DNA from: Oligoflexus sp.
GTDB taxonomy: Bacteria; Bdellovibrionota_B; Oligoflexia; Oligoflexales; Oligoflexaceae
Direction of reading: 5' to 3'
Assembly (NCBI GenBank): GCA_014377445.1
Contig: JACMPP010000004.1
Coordinates: forward strand, 1 to 62,941
Length of the DNA stretch: 62,941 nucleotides
Shown: piece by piece, positions 1 through 8,020 of the stretch
How the letters are laid out: every line of letters begins with the position of its first letter
Position numbering within the stretch: the stretch's first letter is position 1
Program-made: the position numbers and the translations under genes
Notes under the pieces: generated by a model
The model's database searches: none
What the model was told of the DNA's origin: nothing
The model's input: the letters and a program-made list of their open reading frames with translations, nothing else

Positions 1-34
1 CCAGTTTTTTCGGGTGAGATCATAGCGATCGTTG

Positions 35-463
35 TCACAGCGACCGAGACGAGAGCAATTGCTCCGCACATCGTTCACAGTAATGGCCGTCACTCGTTAC
101 TGAGTAGGGATCGTCTCCGAGTTTGATGACGCTTTTGCAGTTGCTGCATCGGGTTGCTTCAAATGTGGGTGGATTGATCAATTTCTCGAAGTTGTATTCA
201 TTTGTACCGTAGTACACATACATCTCAGTTTCGATGTTTTCGCGGCACTTGCTACAGTTCTGCCACTCGCCGTCGTGTCTTTCAGCGTGGTGATGGCCAC
301 AGAGAATATAGCGGCGGTGATTGCGCGAGCAGCTATTGCGGAACATTTGGTACTGACTTTCGTCATTGCAGATCCATTGTTCGCAGCAATCGCATGCCTT
401 GAGCTTCTTCGTTCCACCACACAGTCCACATTGCTTCTTGGGTTTTGCGCCTGCGCATGCCAT
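35..463 (-). CDS. Cys-rich zinc-ribbon-like hypothetical protein
   Basis: The 142-aa protein is of unknown function. It has three Cys/His clusters: CxxC followed by CxCC near residues 12-28, a CGHHH plus CxxC cluster near residues 55-74, and a C-terminal CxxC...CxxC pair at about 105-134 that looks like a zinc ribbon or half a LIM domain. No enzyme motif, signal peptide or membrane segment is visible, so a cytoplasmic metal-binding adaptor is the most one can infer. The ATG at 463 is preceded by GAGG at a good distance. It is divergent from the gene at 508 with only 44 bp between the two start codons. The product could belong to a small mobile element. Coding is likely, function is open. Confidence 0.7.
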   Translation of the reverse strand: MACAGAKPKKQCGLCGGTKKLKACDCCEQWICNDESQYQMFRNSCSRNHRRYILCGHHHAERHDGEWQNCSKCRENIETEMYVYYGTNEYNFEKLINPPTFEATRCSNCKSVIKLGDDPYSVTSDGHYCERCAEQLLSSRSL

Positions 464-507
464 TATTATTTCCTCGGCATTTATCTTCTAATTTGGGGAA
501 AATCAGC

Positions 508-858
508 ATGAACGCTGGCACAATAATACCCCTTCAACCTGTCGGCAAGCTCCTTCCCCTCATCCCTGCATCGGATCTGGCATCGCTGATTGCCGCAGGA
601 TTAGAATTGGGTCGCAACAAGCAGGAAATCCTCGAACGAATCGATAGCAATTATGATTCGCTCGCCCTGCGTAAAAAGAAAGAGCGCTGCGAAGACCAAG
701 CTTGGCTCATGTCTCGTGGAACGTCTTTTTCAGGTTTTGTTTCGATAGAGTCATGCGCCGAGGAATTGACAACGTACGAAGCGAACTTCTCGAAAAATCG
801 ATTGCTCATAATTTCTTTCGCATCATCTCGATCCGAAAAACCCGTCAGAAAATATTAA
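508..858 (+). CDS. hypothetical protein, 116 aa
   Basis: The predicted 116-aa protein is not recognised. The ATG at 508 is chosen over an upstream in-frame TTG at 445 because GGGGAA (495-500) lies 7 nt before it and because the longer form would overlap the divergent gene at 35-463. The N-terminal half is helical and Leu/Ala-rich (about residues 15-45, containing LIAAGLELG); the middle is charged (a KKKERCEDQ stretch) and the C-terminus is basic. There is no signal peptide. It may form a divergent pair with the zinc-ribbon protein. It is followed by a region rich in inverted repeats. Confidence 0.5.
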   Translation: MNAGTIIPLQPVGKLLPLIPASDLASLIAAGLELGRNKQEILERIDSNYDSLALRKKKERCEDQAWLMSRGTSFSGFVSIESCAEELTTYEANFSKNRLLIISFASSRSEKPVRKY

Positions 859-944
859 AATCTGCTTAAGCGAGATGATATGAGCAAGCAATCTGAGCCG
901 CCAGAGCTTTGGAGCACGGCTCGCTGTGTCGAAAGCCCGACTAA

Positions 945-1028
945 GCTAGCTGAATTCTCAAGAAATGCCAGAGTCATGCTGCGATTTAGCCGATTCCTCC
1001 ATTAGCATTTCTTGAGAATTCAGCTAGC
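945..1028. repeat. perfect 24-bp inverted repeat with 36-nt spacer
   Basis: Bases 945-968 and 1005-1028 are exact reverse complements over 24 bp, separated by 36 nt (969-1004). Each arm contains the six-base palindromes GCTAGC and GAATTC. It lies between the convergent genes ending at 858 and 1079. A smaller repeat, GAGCCG (895-900) with CGGCTC (917-922), lies just upstream, and GGCTA-5-TAGCC at 1051-1065 lies just downstream. As RNA it would be a very strong hairpin, but no T-run follows the arm on either strand, so it is not a standard terminator. I saw no second copy in the window. It could be a miniature mobile element, a recombination site or a convergent-transcription barrier. Confidence 0.85.
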
Positions 1029-1078
1029 GACCACATTCCATCCCCTTTTCGGCTAAGCTCTAGCCACCTCAACTTACT

Positions 1079-2335
1079 TCAATGCAAAGCCTCACGCACC
1101 AGCACCTTACTCTTCAACATCTCCGCCACGAACTCTTTCCCACGCCCCAGAGCCTTCAAAGTCGGATGCAGCAGCAGAGTCCAATCCATGGTGCGACCTT
1201 CACGGAACAACTGCAGAAGCTGAAACTCTTGCTCATCGATAAACATGCGCCAGTCAAGAGTCCGGCTGCCCTTGCGCGTGTAAACCCTAATGCTATAAGG
1301 CTTATCATGATGATAAAGCGCTTCCTTATCGATCCCGTGATTCGGCACGATCTCAACGCGACCGCTTAATGCATAATGACCTTCAGGCAGATCCCAAAGC
1401 TTCTCATAAGCCTTCGTCGCCTGCTTCCAAATATCCCTCGGCTTGGCAGCCTCGGAATCTTCGTCTTCTTCCAGATCCTCTTCGTCGATCTGATTCTTAA
1501 GATGGTCAGGGACCGAAGTGATCATCGAGATATTAAACTTCGCCGATTCTTTGATCTCAAAGCTATTGGCGATTTCCCAGAGATCGTCGCGATGTTCGGA
1601 AGCAAGCAGACCGCACTCGCGCATCAACTCCTTCTCGCGGCCTTTCCAATTACCCCAAAGGCGACCGAGAACATAGTCTTTCCAACCCGAGACGCTCGAT
1701 ACATTGCGAACCTCCGAAGAGAGATCCGTAAAGGTCTGATAATAGCGGTCTAGATCGAAGCCAACCATGTGCAGAGCCCACTGGCTCAAACTCATTTCCA
1801 CCTGGGTGCCAAGCGTCTGAACCTGCGACCAGAATTCGTCACCGGCCGCGCCATGATCCTTCAAACAGAAGAAAGTCGAACAGACCGAGTTGCGGAAGGC
1901 ATGGGCGCGGCAGTATCCGTTCGATTCGTCGAGCATCGGGCAGAGCACCTTTGTGCTGCGTCCGAACTCTTCATTTTCGAGATCGTCGAGATAGTCATAC
2001 CACTGTCCCGGAGCGTGATGCATACCCTCAGGCAGAAGCAGGCCACGCGCCATCACAGCATCGAGTGCGGCATCACCGGCCGGACTCAATGCATTCAGTC
2101 CCAATAGATAATTTGGAATGCGAGGATGGTAGGTGCAGCAGCGATAATCGGCCCGATAATCCTCGTAACAGGATTTGGGACAGTTCATGCAAGTCGCCCT
2201 TCGCTCGTCCGGCATTTTTAAGCCGCGCAACTCCTTTGGCATGGTATAAGCCCACGCACCAGGAAACTGATTTGCGCCCAAGCGGAGCGGATGAAGGATC
2301 GGATCGTTCGGATCGAGAACGGAACTGCGTACCAT
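1079..2335 (-). CDS. YkgJ-like CxxC cluster metal-binding protein
   Basis: The 418-aa cytoplasmic protein has the Cys pattern of the YkgJ/CxxCxxCC family (putative Fe or Zn chelators of unknown function). A first cluster CxxCxxxC followed by CC-x-YHP occurs near residues 49-70, and a second cluster (C-x8-C ... C-x4-C) at about 132-158. The family core is about 100 residues; here it is followed by an uncharacterised C-terminal half with an acidic stretch near residue 290 (EEDLEEDEDSE). No signal peptide is present. It is monocistronic, with its 3' end facing the inverted-repeat region. Family assignment rests on the cysteine spacing only. Confidence 0.6.
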   Translation of the reverse strand: MVRSSVLDPNDPILHPLRLGANQFPGAWAYTMPKELRGLKMPDERRATCMNCPKSCYEDYRADYRCCTYHPRIPNYLLGLNALSPAGDAALDAVMARGLLLPEGMHHAPGQWYDYLDDLENEEFGRSTKVLCPMLDESNGYCRAHAFRNSVCSTFFCLKDHGAAGDEFWSQVQTLGTQVEMSLSQWALHMVGFDLDRYYQTFTDLSSEVRNVSSVSGWKDYVLGRLWGNWKGREKELMRECGLLASEHRDDLWEIANSFEIKESAKFNISMITSVPDHLKNQIDEEDLEEDEDSEAAKPRDIWKQATKAYEKLWDLPEGHYALSGRVEIVPNHGIDKEALYHHDKPYSIRVYTRKGSRTLDWRMFIDEQEFQLLQLFREGRTMDWTLLLHPTLKALGRGKEFVAEMLKSKVLVREALH

Positions 2336-2744
2336 GGACTTTCCTCTTTATCCGTCATTTTTACATGAAGAATTTTGCAAGCCGATCATGCCATTCTTTT
2401 AGGTCTCTTGCCCATACGAAAAGGATGACAGCAAACACACATGGACCGCTTCTCGAGTTTTGCGCGCGAAATGGACTTCATCAACTGCTCTTCAGCGTTG
2501 TGACGTGGCAATATCAGGGCCGACAGCCGAAAAGAGACGAATTCAAAACGCTTTTTTGATTGCTGCTTACACTGCGGGTCGCTATATTCTGTCACTCGGA
2601 CTCTGATAGGGTGAAAACTTCAGCCTAGCTCCAGTTCGAGAGGCTAAAAGACCGGGTCTTTTGCCTGGCGAGCGGTTAAGCTGTTCGTATTATCCAAGAC
2701 TCTTTGCAGGAGTCGATCGTTTCCTTAGTTGGAGAGAGGTCTTT
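2336..2744. promoter_or_regulatory. intergenic region with infC leader
   Basis: No convincing gene lies in these 409 bp. A plausible infC promoter is TTGCTG (2560-2565), 17 nt, TATATT (2583-2588). The leader that would follow contains a short inverted repeat at 2646-2662 (AAAAGA / TCTTTT around CCGGG). The end of the region carries the strong ribosome site GGAGAGAGG (2731-2739) used by infC. The promoter for the divergent gene at 2335 must also be here but I cannot place it. Confidence 0.4.
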
Positions 2745-3239
2745 TTGAAAGTTTTAGAACGTTCTGACATTAGAACCATGAAAGAGGTCCGACTCGTTGG
2801 CGAAGGTCGTAACGACATAGTTCAAGCTATGGAAGCTCTTCGTATCGCTGAAGAAGAGGGACTTAATCTTGTACTTGTGAGTGCGCCTGAGGCCATTCCG
2901 CCGGTAGTTCGCATCGAAGACTTTAAAAAGCTTCAGTACGAGAAGAAAAAGAAACAAAAACAAAATCGGCAGACCTCTGATCTGAAAGAAATTCAGCTCA
3001 AAGCGAATATCACCGACCACGACCTTTCCACTAAAGTAAACGCGATCGAGAAGTTCCTCACCCGCGGCGACAAGGTGAAAGTGGTTGTTCGTCTGAAAGG
3101 CCGTGAGCGGGACAATCCCCAGCGCGCCCATGACTTGGTCGAGCGTGTTATCACGACCGTTTCAGTCCCGATGAAAGCACACAAAATTCCTGGCCCAATC
3201 GCTACGGCGATCCTAGAACCAGCCGGAAAAGTAGTTTAA
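2745..3239 (+). CDS. infC: translation initiation factor IF-3, TTG start
   Basis: IF-3 binds the 30S subunit and controls start-codon fidelity. The 164-aa product shows the family core: the N-domain with EVRL, EALRIAEEEGLNL and PPVVRIEDFKKLQYEKKKK, a Lys/Gln-rich linker, and the C-domain with DLSTKVNAIEKFL, GDKVKVVVRLKGRE and a helix around HDLVERVI. The start is placed at TTG 2745 because GGAGAGAGG ends 5 nt upstream. The longer reading from 2661 adds unrelated residues, and an ATT at 2769 is a further option. Rare start codons on infC are typical and allow autoregulation by IF-3. Unlike most bacteria there is no rpmI-rplT downstream: a terminator follows directly. Confidence 0.93.
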   Translation: MKVLERSDIRTMKEVRLVGEGRNDIVQAMEALRIAEEEGLNLVLVSAPEAIPPVVRIEDFKKLQYEKKKKQKQNRQTSDLKEIQLKANITDHDLSTKVNAIEKFLTRGDKVKVVVRLKGRERDNPQRAHDLVERVITTVSVPMKAHKIPGPIATAILEPAGKVV

Positions 3240-3250
3240 TTCGATCGCTC

Positions 3251-3276
3251 AACCCTCTCTCTCGAGAGGGTTTTTC
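3251..3276 (+). terminator. infC terminator
   Basis: AACCCTCTC and GAGAGGGTT form a stem around a TCTC loop, followed by a T-rich run. It begins 12 nt after the infC stop codon, so the gene ends as a single transcription unit. Confidence 0.85.
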
Positions 3277-3348
3277 TTTGCCTAAAATTCCCCGTCCCCC
3301 TACTATCGAGAGTGGTCACGCACCTTACGACATGCAAGTGAGATCCAT

Positions 3349-3930
3349 ATGCTGCGTTTTGGGTTCCGATTTTGGGCTTTGCTCTTACTTTGGGGAGTCC
3401 TCAGCAGTCTTGTCGCTAGCAAAGGCTACGCCCTGCCCTTCGCAACGGGTCGAGCTGGAGGTGGATACACCTACGGTCAAGCTGACAAAGGGGCGGCTGC
3501 AGGAGGAGGCAAGGCCGCAGGCATCGCGCGCTTTGGCTATCTATTCGACGACTACAAGTCTTTCTTCGCCATCGATGTTAACGCCTACCGATTTTATAAA
3601 AACAAAGCGATGAAGTCGAACAATGACGGGACCAATGCACTCCTCGTCTACGGCTATGAATTCTCGGGATCAACCTTTTGGATCTCGGCCGGTGCGGGCG
3701 AAATCAGAAGCTATGATCGAGAGGCGGACAAAGCCACGCCCTATCGTTACTTCGTGCTCGAACAGCAGTTTGGCTATTCTTACCAGCTATATTCAGCGGA
3801 TTATGCAAGGGTTGAGCTTGCTGTGCAAATCGATCGCATGGTTCCTGATGATGAGTGGAAAGCCAAAACCGGCTTGAAATCCCTGAACTCGATCGAATTC
3901 GATGTAGGATTCAAACTCTTAAATTGGTAG
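3349..3930 (+). CDS. exported barrel-like hypothetical protein
   Basis: The 193-aa protein begins with a clear signal peptide (basic MLRFGFRF, hydrophobic WALLLLWGVLSSLVA, probable cleavage near YALP at about residue 30). The mature part is Gly-rich with alternating aromatic residues (GGGYTYG, ARFGYLFDDYKSFFAIDVNAYRFY, FWISAGAGE) and ends in a terminal Trp after FDVGFKLL. An aromatic last residue after a beta strand is typical of outer-membrane barrels. Size suggests eight strands at most. No specific family is recognised. It lies between infC and prs on the same strand. Confidence 0.7.
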   Translation: MLRFGFRFWALLLLWGVLSSLVASKGYALPFATGRAGGGYTYGQADKGAAAGGGKAAGIARFGYLFDDYKSFFAIDVNAYRFYKNKAMKSNNDGTNALLVYGYEFSGSTFWISAGAGEIRSYDREADKATPYRYFVLEQQFGYSYQLYSADYARVELAVQIDRMVPDDEWKAKTGLKSLNSIEFDVGFKLLNW

Positions 3931-3963
3931 CCTTATAAGCGTCATCTTCGAAAGGGATCGCTC

Positions 3964-4923
3964 ATGCACATGCACCAATCCAAAGAAATCGCCGTCATCG
4001 TCGGCAGTGCCTCACCCGAACTCGGCAAGAAGATTTGCGAACACCTCGGTATCGCCGCCACCGCTTCGGAAGTGATTACGTTCAGCGAAGGCAACACCTT
4101 CGTGCGCGTTCTTGAGAACGTTCGTGGCAAAGATACCTATATTATTCAAGGCGTGAATCATCCCGTCGACCGGAATTTTATGGAACTCCTCTTCTGGGTC
4201 GATGCGCTCAAGCTTGCATCGGCCCGTCAGGTCACAGCGGTTATTCCCTTCTTTAGCTATGCAAAAGGCGATAAAAAAGACGAACCAAGAGTATCCATAA
4301 GAGCCCGCGTTTGTCTCGATGCGCTTGAAGCCGTAGGGGCCGACCGGGTCCTGACCATGGACCTCCATAGTCCACAAATTCAAGGTTTCTTTCGAAAGCC
4401 CGTCGATCATCTTTTCGCCCGTACAGCTATCGTGAATCATTTTGAGCCGATGTTCAAAAACGGTGACTGGGTGGTGGCATCGGCCGACGTGGGTTATGGC
4501 AAAAACGCTTTTAAATTCGGCCAGGAATTAAACGTGCCGGTCGTCATCGGCAACAAGCTTAGAAAAGACCACACGGAAAACGCTCAGATCTGGAACATCG
4601 TCGGTGACGTTAAAGACAAAAACATGCTGATCGTCGACGATATTATTTTTACCGGTGGCTCGCTCATTGCCATGGCTCAGGCGGCAAAAGCCCAGGGAGC
4701 AAAGGATATTTACGCAGCGGTAACCCACGGGGTTCTCACGCAGGGCGCTCAGAAAAAGCTGTCCGAAAGCGTCATTAAGGAAATCGTGGTGACCGACACC
4801 GTCGAGTATCGCTATGAAGAATTTGGGCCAAAAATCAAGACTGTGAGTGTCGCTCCCCTCTTTGCCGAAGCGATCTCGCGGATCCACAACAATGAGTCGA
4901 TCAGCGCCCTTTTTCCAGTCTGA
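3964..4923 (+). CDS. prs: ribose-phosphate pyrophosphokinase, divergent
   Basis: The enzyme makes PRPP from ribose-5-phosphate and ATP for purine, pyrimidine, His, Trp and NAD synthesis. The 319 residues align along the family length. The signature after ADRVLTMDLHS is QIQGFF, and FNxRVLENVRG-like and DKKDEPRVSIRARV segments replace the usual ARQDRK-type loop, which places it in the divergent subfamily with KKDEPR. The PRPP-binding loop reads VDDIIFTGGS, whereas the usual form is VDDxxDTGGT: the Asp before Thr is Phe (TTT codon). Activity is still likely. The AAGGGA ribosome site precedes ATG 3964. Genes on either side are unrelated. Confidence 0.88.
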   Translation: MHMHQSKEIAVIVGSASPELGKKICEHLGIAATASEVITFSEGNTFVRVLENVRGKDTYIIQGVNHPVDRNFMELLFWVDALKLASARQVTAVIPFFSYAKGDKKDEPRVSIRARVCLDALEAVGADRVLTMDLHSPQIQGFFRKPVDHLFARTAIVNHFEPMFKNGDWVVASADVGYGKNAFKFGQELNVPVVIGNKLRKDHTENAQIWNIVGDVKDKNMLIVDDIIFTGGSLIAMAQAAKAQGAKDIYAAVTHGVLTQGAQKKLSESVIKEIVVTDTVEYRYEEFGPKIKTVSVAPLFAEAISRIHNNESISALFPV

Positions 4924-5022
4924 AATCATCAAAAATGTCTCATCTGAATATCGATTTATGCCGATAAGAGGAGCAATGTGGGTCCCAAATTCGATTTTCG
5001 TCTATTCGTCTGGAGAAGCTCC

Positions 5023-5106
5023 ATGAAATTGACGGCGGTCAGCCTCCTTCTCCTCGCCCTTGTGAGCAGCTCCTGCAAAGACAGCTCAAGCGCCGATAAT
5101 GAGTGA
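5023..5106 (+). CDS. 27-aa small lipoprotein candidate
   Basis: This short frame reads MKLTAVSLLLLALVSSSCKD then a short Ser/acidic tail. It has a basic N-terminus, a hydrophobic core and a Cys at residue 18 after VSSS, resembling a lipoprotein signal with a nine-residue mature peptide, somewhat like entericidin-type small lipoproteins. GGAG at 5012-5015 lies 7 nt before the ATG. The codon use and ribosome site argue for translation, but nothing else supports it. It lies about 100 bp after prs. Confidence 0.45.
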   Translation: MKLTAVSLLLLALVSSSCKDSSSADNE

Positions 5107-5316
5107 AATTCTGGCCCGAAAATTCGCTTATGTCCCGATCCCGCCTGATCGATGATCTTTCTACACTTTAGGAGCCCAAAATCGCTGAATTAAGCGGATT
5201 TACGTTTTAAATTTGGCTCAAAACTGAAATGATCAGCCGGATTTCATAGGAAATCAAAGACGCTCAGAACTCGTGAGTGCATCATACATTTTGACTGAGA
5301 ACAGGGAGCAGCCCGC

Positions 5317-6255
5317 GTGCGCGATTCACTGCGAAATGGTAACTGGGGACTTATACTGGGAGGCTCCAGTGGAATGGGGCTCGCCAGTGCGAAGAAACTG
5401 GCTTCCCACGGCATGAATTTATTCATCGTTCATCGCGATCGCCGCGGCTCCATGCCTCAAATCGAACTTGAGTTTGAAGCTATCCGCACTCAGGGCGTTC
5501 GCCTCATCACGCTCAATGCCGATGCGACCGGCAGCGAAGGTCGCCACTCCATTTTGAATCAATTTGCCGAAGATCTCGGCAATGATAAGATCAGCCTCCT
5601 GCTTCACTCCATTGCACTCGGTAATCTGAAACCAGCAGCACCCCAGATGCCTCAAGGCGAAACCAAACTCGAGCTCTTGGCCGAGGCGAGCGGTATCGAT
5701 TCGAGGCAGCTAGAACTTGCGATGAAAAGCCTTCTCGCCCAAGGTCATCAAGAGTTCGCCGAACTGTTAGGCGAAGATCGAGGAATTATCTCAGACACTC
5801 TTCTCGACGAAGAGGACTTTGCCCAAACGATCCATAACATGGGCACCAGCCTGATGTTCTGGGTCCAGGATCTTCACCAGCGCAAGATGTTTGCGGGAGA
5901 TTCGCGTGTGCTTGGATTGACCTCGCAAGGCAATCAAATCGCATGGCAAGGTTATGCTGCCGTCTCCGCCGCAAAGTGCGCACTCGAGGCGGTCGCTCGT
6001 TCGATCGCCCGTGAATTTGCGGTTCATGGCATTCGCTGCAATGTGTTGCAGCCCGGTATCACGGATACCCCCGCTTTGCGGCTAATTCCCGGTAGCAAAC
6101 AGATGAAATACCAAGCTATAGAACGCAACCCTTTTTCGCGGCTGACGACCGTTGAAGATGTGGCCAACGTCGTTTATCTCATGAGCCTTAAAGAAGCGGC
6201 ATGGATCAACGGGGCGATCCTCCGGGTGGATGGCGGAGAAGCAATCAGTCACTGA
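5317..6255 (+). CDS. SDR enoyl-ACP reductase-like protein
   Basis: The 312-aa short-chain dehydrogenase has the nucleotide-binding GGSSGMGLASAK at residues 15-26. Its catalytic pair is Tyr213-x6-Lys220 (YAAVSAAK). The x6 spacing is that of enoyl-ACP reductases of the FabI/FabL type; ketoreductases such as FabG use Tyr-x3-Lys. The C-terminus has the family QPGITDT and a final VDGGE. Between about residues 105 and 165 it carries an insertion compared with FabL. The start is GTG 5317, preceded by GGGAG. It opens a cluster with a dehydratase, ketosynthase, carrier protein, acyltransferase and PPTase, so it probably reduces the enoyl intermediate of a dedicated acyl chain. Confidence 0.8.
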   Translation: MRDSLRNGNWGLILGGSSGMGLASAKKLASHGMNLFIVHRDRRGSMPQIELEFEAIRTQGVRLITLNADATGSEGRHSILNQFAEDLGNDKISLLLHSIALGNLKPAAPQMPQGETKLELLAEASGIDSRQLELAMKSLLAQGHQEFAELLGEDRGIISDTLLDEEDFAQTIHNMGTSLMFWVQDLHQRKMFAGDSRVLGLTSQGNQIAWQGYAAVSAAKCALEAVARSIAREFAVHGIRCNVLQPGITDTPALRLIPGSKQMKYQAIERNPFSRLTTVEDVANVVYLMSLKEAAWINGAILRVDGGEAISH

Positions 6256-6286
6256 TTTAGGGTCAAAGAATAATTTGAGGTTTCGA

Positions 6287-6754
6287 ATGTCTTACAAGGA
6301 ATTATCTCACGAGGAAAAAGTCGCCCGTATTCTCGCGGTCCTTCCTCAACAACATCCATTTCGTTATGTCGACAACCTGACGACTCTCGACGACAACAAA
6401 ATTGTCGGCGACTACACCTTTCGACCCGACGAATGGTTTTACCAGGGTCACTTCCCAGGCAACCCGATCACCCCAGGCGTCATTCTTTTGGAATGCATGG
6501 CTCAAATCGGTCTGGCGGCGATGGCGATCCATCTCTTTTTCAACAGCGATCGCGATCCCAACGAACGCATCACGCTCTTCCAATCGGCCAACGTCGATTT
6601 TCTTTCGCCAATTCGTCCGGGTGACAAGGTCACTGTCATGGGCGAGAAGTTGCTCTTTAAAATGGGCAAGATCAAATGCGATGTGCAAATGCGCGTGAAT
6701 GACGAAACCGTCGTGGCTCGCGGTACGCTCATCGGCATGGGAGTGAAAAAGTAA
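6287..6754 (+). CDS. FabZ-like 3-hydroxyacyl-ACP dehydratase
   Basis: This hot-dog dehydratase (155 aa) would remove water from 3-hydroxyacyl-ACP. Catalytic His55 lies in YQGHFPGNP and Glu69 in GVILLECMAQ; the 14-residue interval and Glu (not Asp) match FabZ. The N-terminal HPFRYVDN and the central GDKVTVMGE are also family features. ATG 6287 is chosen because TTGAGG (6275-6280) lies 6 nt upstream. An in-frame extension reaches back to 6230 but overlaps the upstream gene. The stop codon overlaps the next start by 1 nt (TAATG), implying translational coupling to the ketosynthase. Confidence 0.88.
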   Translation: MSYKELSHEEKVARILAVLPQQHPFRYVDNLTTLDDNKIVGDYTFRPDEWFYQGHFPGNPITPGVILLECMAQIGLAAMAIHLFFNSDRDPNERITLFQSANVDFLSPIRPGDKVTVMGEKLLFKMGKIKCDVQMRVNDETVVARGTLIGMGVKK

Positions 6755-8019
6755 TGCTGAGACGAGTCGTCATCACAGGACTCGGCGTCGTTGCCCCGAA
6801 TGCCAATAACACGGGCGAATTCGTTACAGCTTTGCGTGAGGGCCGCTCCGGCCTTCGATTCATTCCGGAACTCGAGGAACTGGGTTTTGCCTGTCAGGTC
6901 GCGGCAATTCCCAAAGGGCTGGAATCGGCCTTGCAAATGATTCCAGGCAACCTTCGCCTCGCTACCAACGAATGTATGACCTACGCGGCTATAGCGGCAA
7001 TGGAAGCCTTTCAGGATGCCGGTCTTTCACCGGCTCTGGGCGAAAGGCCCCACGAGGATACCGGGGCGATCATCGGCACCGGCATAGGTGGCATCGACAC
7101 CTTTGCCAACCGTGTCTACCCCAACGTCCAGGAACACAAGATCAAGCGGCTGGGATCGACTGTGGTCGAACAGATCATGGGCAGTGGTTCTGCAGCTCGC
7201 ATAGCTGGAATTTTAGGTCTGGGCAACCAGGTCTTCAGCAACAGTTCGGCCTGCAATACAGGGACGGAAGCCCTGATCATGGGGATGCAGCGCATACAAC
7301 TCGGCCTCGCCGATCGTATGCTGGTTGGTGGCACGGAAGGATCCGATCCCCATACCTGGGCGGGATTTGATTCGATGAAAGTCCTGAGCCGAAAATTCAA
7401 TCATGACCCCGAAGCCGCATCGCGTCCGATGAGTGAAAGCGCCGGTGGATTTATTCCAGCGGCCGGAGCGGGTGTGCTGGTTCTGGAAGAGTTGGAGACG
7501 GCCCTCAAGCGGAGCGCCCGTATCTATGCTGAGGTCATAGGTTCGGCCATCAACTGTGGTGGTATGAAGGCTGGCGGAACGATGACTATGCCAAGTCCGC
7601 AAGGCGTGCAGCGATGCATACGCCAAGCCGTTTTGGACGCAAAAATCGACCCGCACGCCATCGACTACATCAACGGTCACCTCACAGCTACGATTGCGGA
7701 TCCGATGGAGCTAAATAACTGGTCCAGCGCTTTAGGACGCGAAGCAGGTGATTTTCCTTGGATAAACTCGACTAAGTCGCTCATCGGTCACAGTCTGGGC
7801 GCAGCAGGGGCTATCGAAGCTGTTGCAACCATTCTGCAACTGCATTATGGATTCATACATACGTCAAGAAACTGCGAAGATTTCCATCCTGAAATTGCGA
7901 ACTTCGCCCAGCATGTACCCAGTTCAACTCGCGACGTTCCTCTTACAATAGCTGCAAAAGCTAGCTTTGGATTCGGTGACGTCAACAGTTGCGTTATATT
8001 TAGAAAATGGAGTGTATAA
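6754..8019 (+). CDS. beta-ketoacyl-ACP synthase, atypical motif
   Basis: The 421-aa thiolase-fold condensing enzyme carries the Cys-His-His triad: Cys167 in SSACNTG, His309 in NGHLTAT and His346 in GHSLGAAG. The second motif is unusual. FabF-type enzymes have NAHGTST followed by NDxxE, while here it is NGHLTATIADPMELNNW. I recall similar motifs from Bacteroidota ketosynthases in stand-alone lipid clusters, but this needs an alignment. The N-terminus RRVVITGLGVVAPN is canonical. It probably elongates a malonyl-primed chain on the adjacent carrier protein. It starts within the stop codon of the dehydratase. Confidence 0.88.
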   Translation: MLRRVVITGLGVVAPNANNTGEFVTALREGRSGLRFIPELEELGFACQVAAIPKGLESALQMIPGNLRLATNECMTYAAIAAMEAFQDAGLSPALGERPHEDTGAIIGTGIGGIDTFANRVYPNVQEHKIKRLGSTVVEQIMGSGSAARIAGILGLGNQVFSNSSACNTGTEALIMGMQRIQLGLADRMLVGGTEGSDPHTWAGFDSMKVLSRKFNHDPEAASRPMSESAGGFIPAAGAGVLVLEELETALKRSARIYAEVIGSAINCGGMKAGGTMTMPSPQGVQRCIRQAVLDAKIDPHAIDYINGHLTATIADPMELNNWSSALGREAGDFPWINSTKSLIGHSLGAAGAIEAVATILQLHYGFIHTSRNCEDFHPEIANFAQHVPSSTRDVPLTIAAKASFGFGDVNSCVIFRKWSV

Positions 8020-8020
8020 G

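Noticed and set aside
945..1028. Integron attC or telomere-resolvase site
   Set aside because: Arms are perfect, without the attC core or bulges, and the 36-nt spacer does not fit a resolvase palindrome.
2661..2744. Longer infC reading from 2661
   Set aside because: The extra residues do not match IF-3, and the strong ribosome site lies before TTG 2745.
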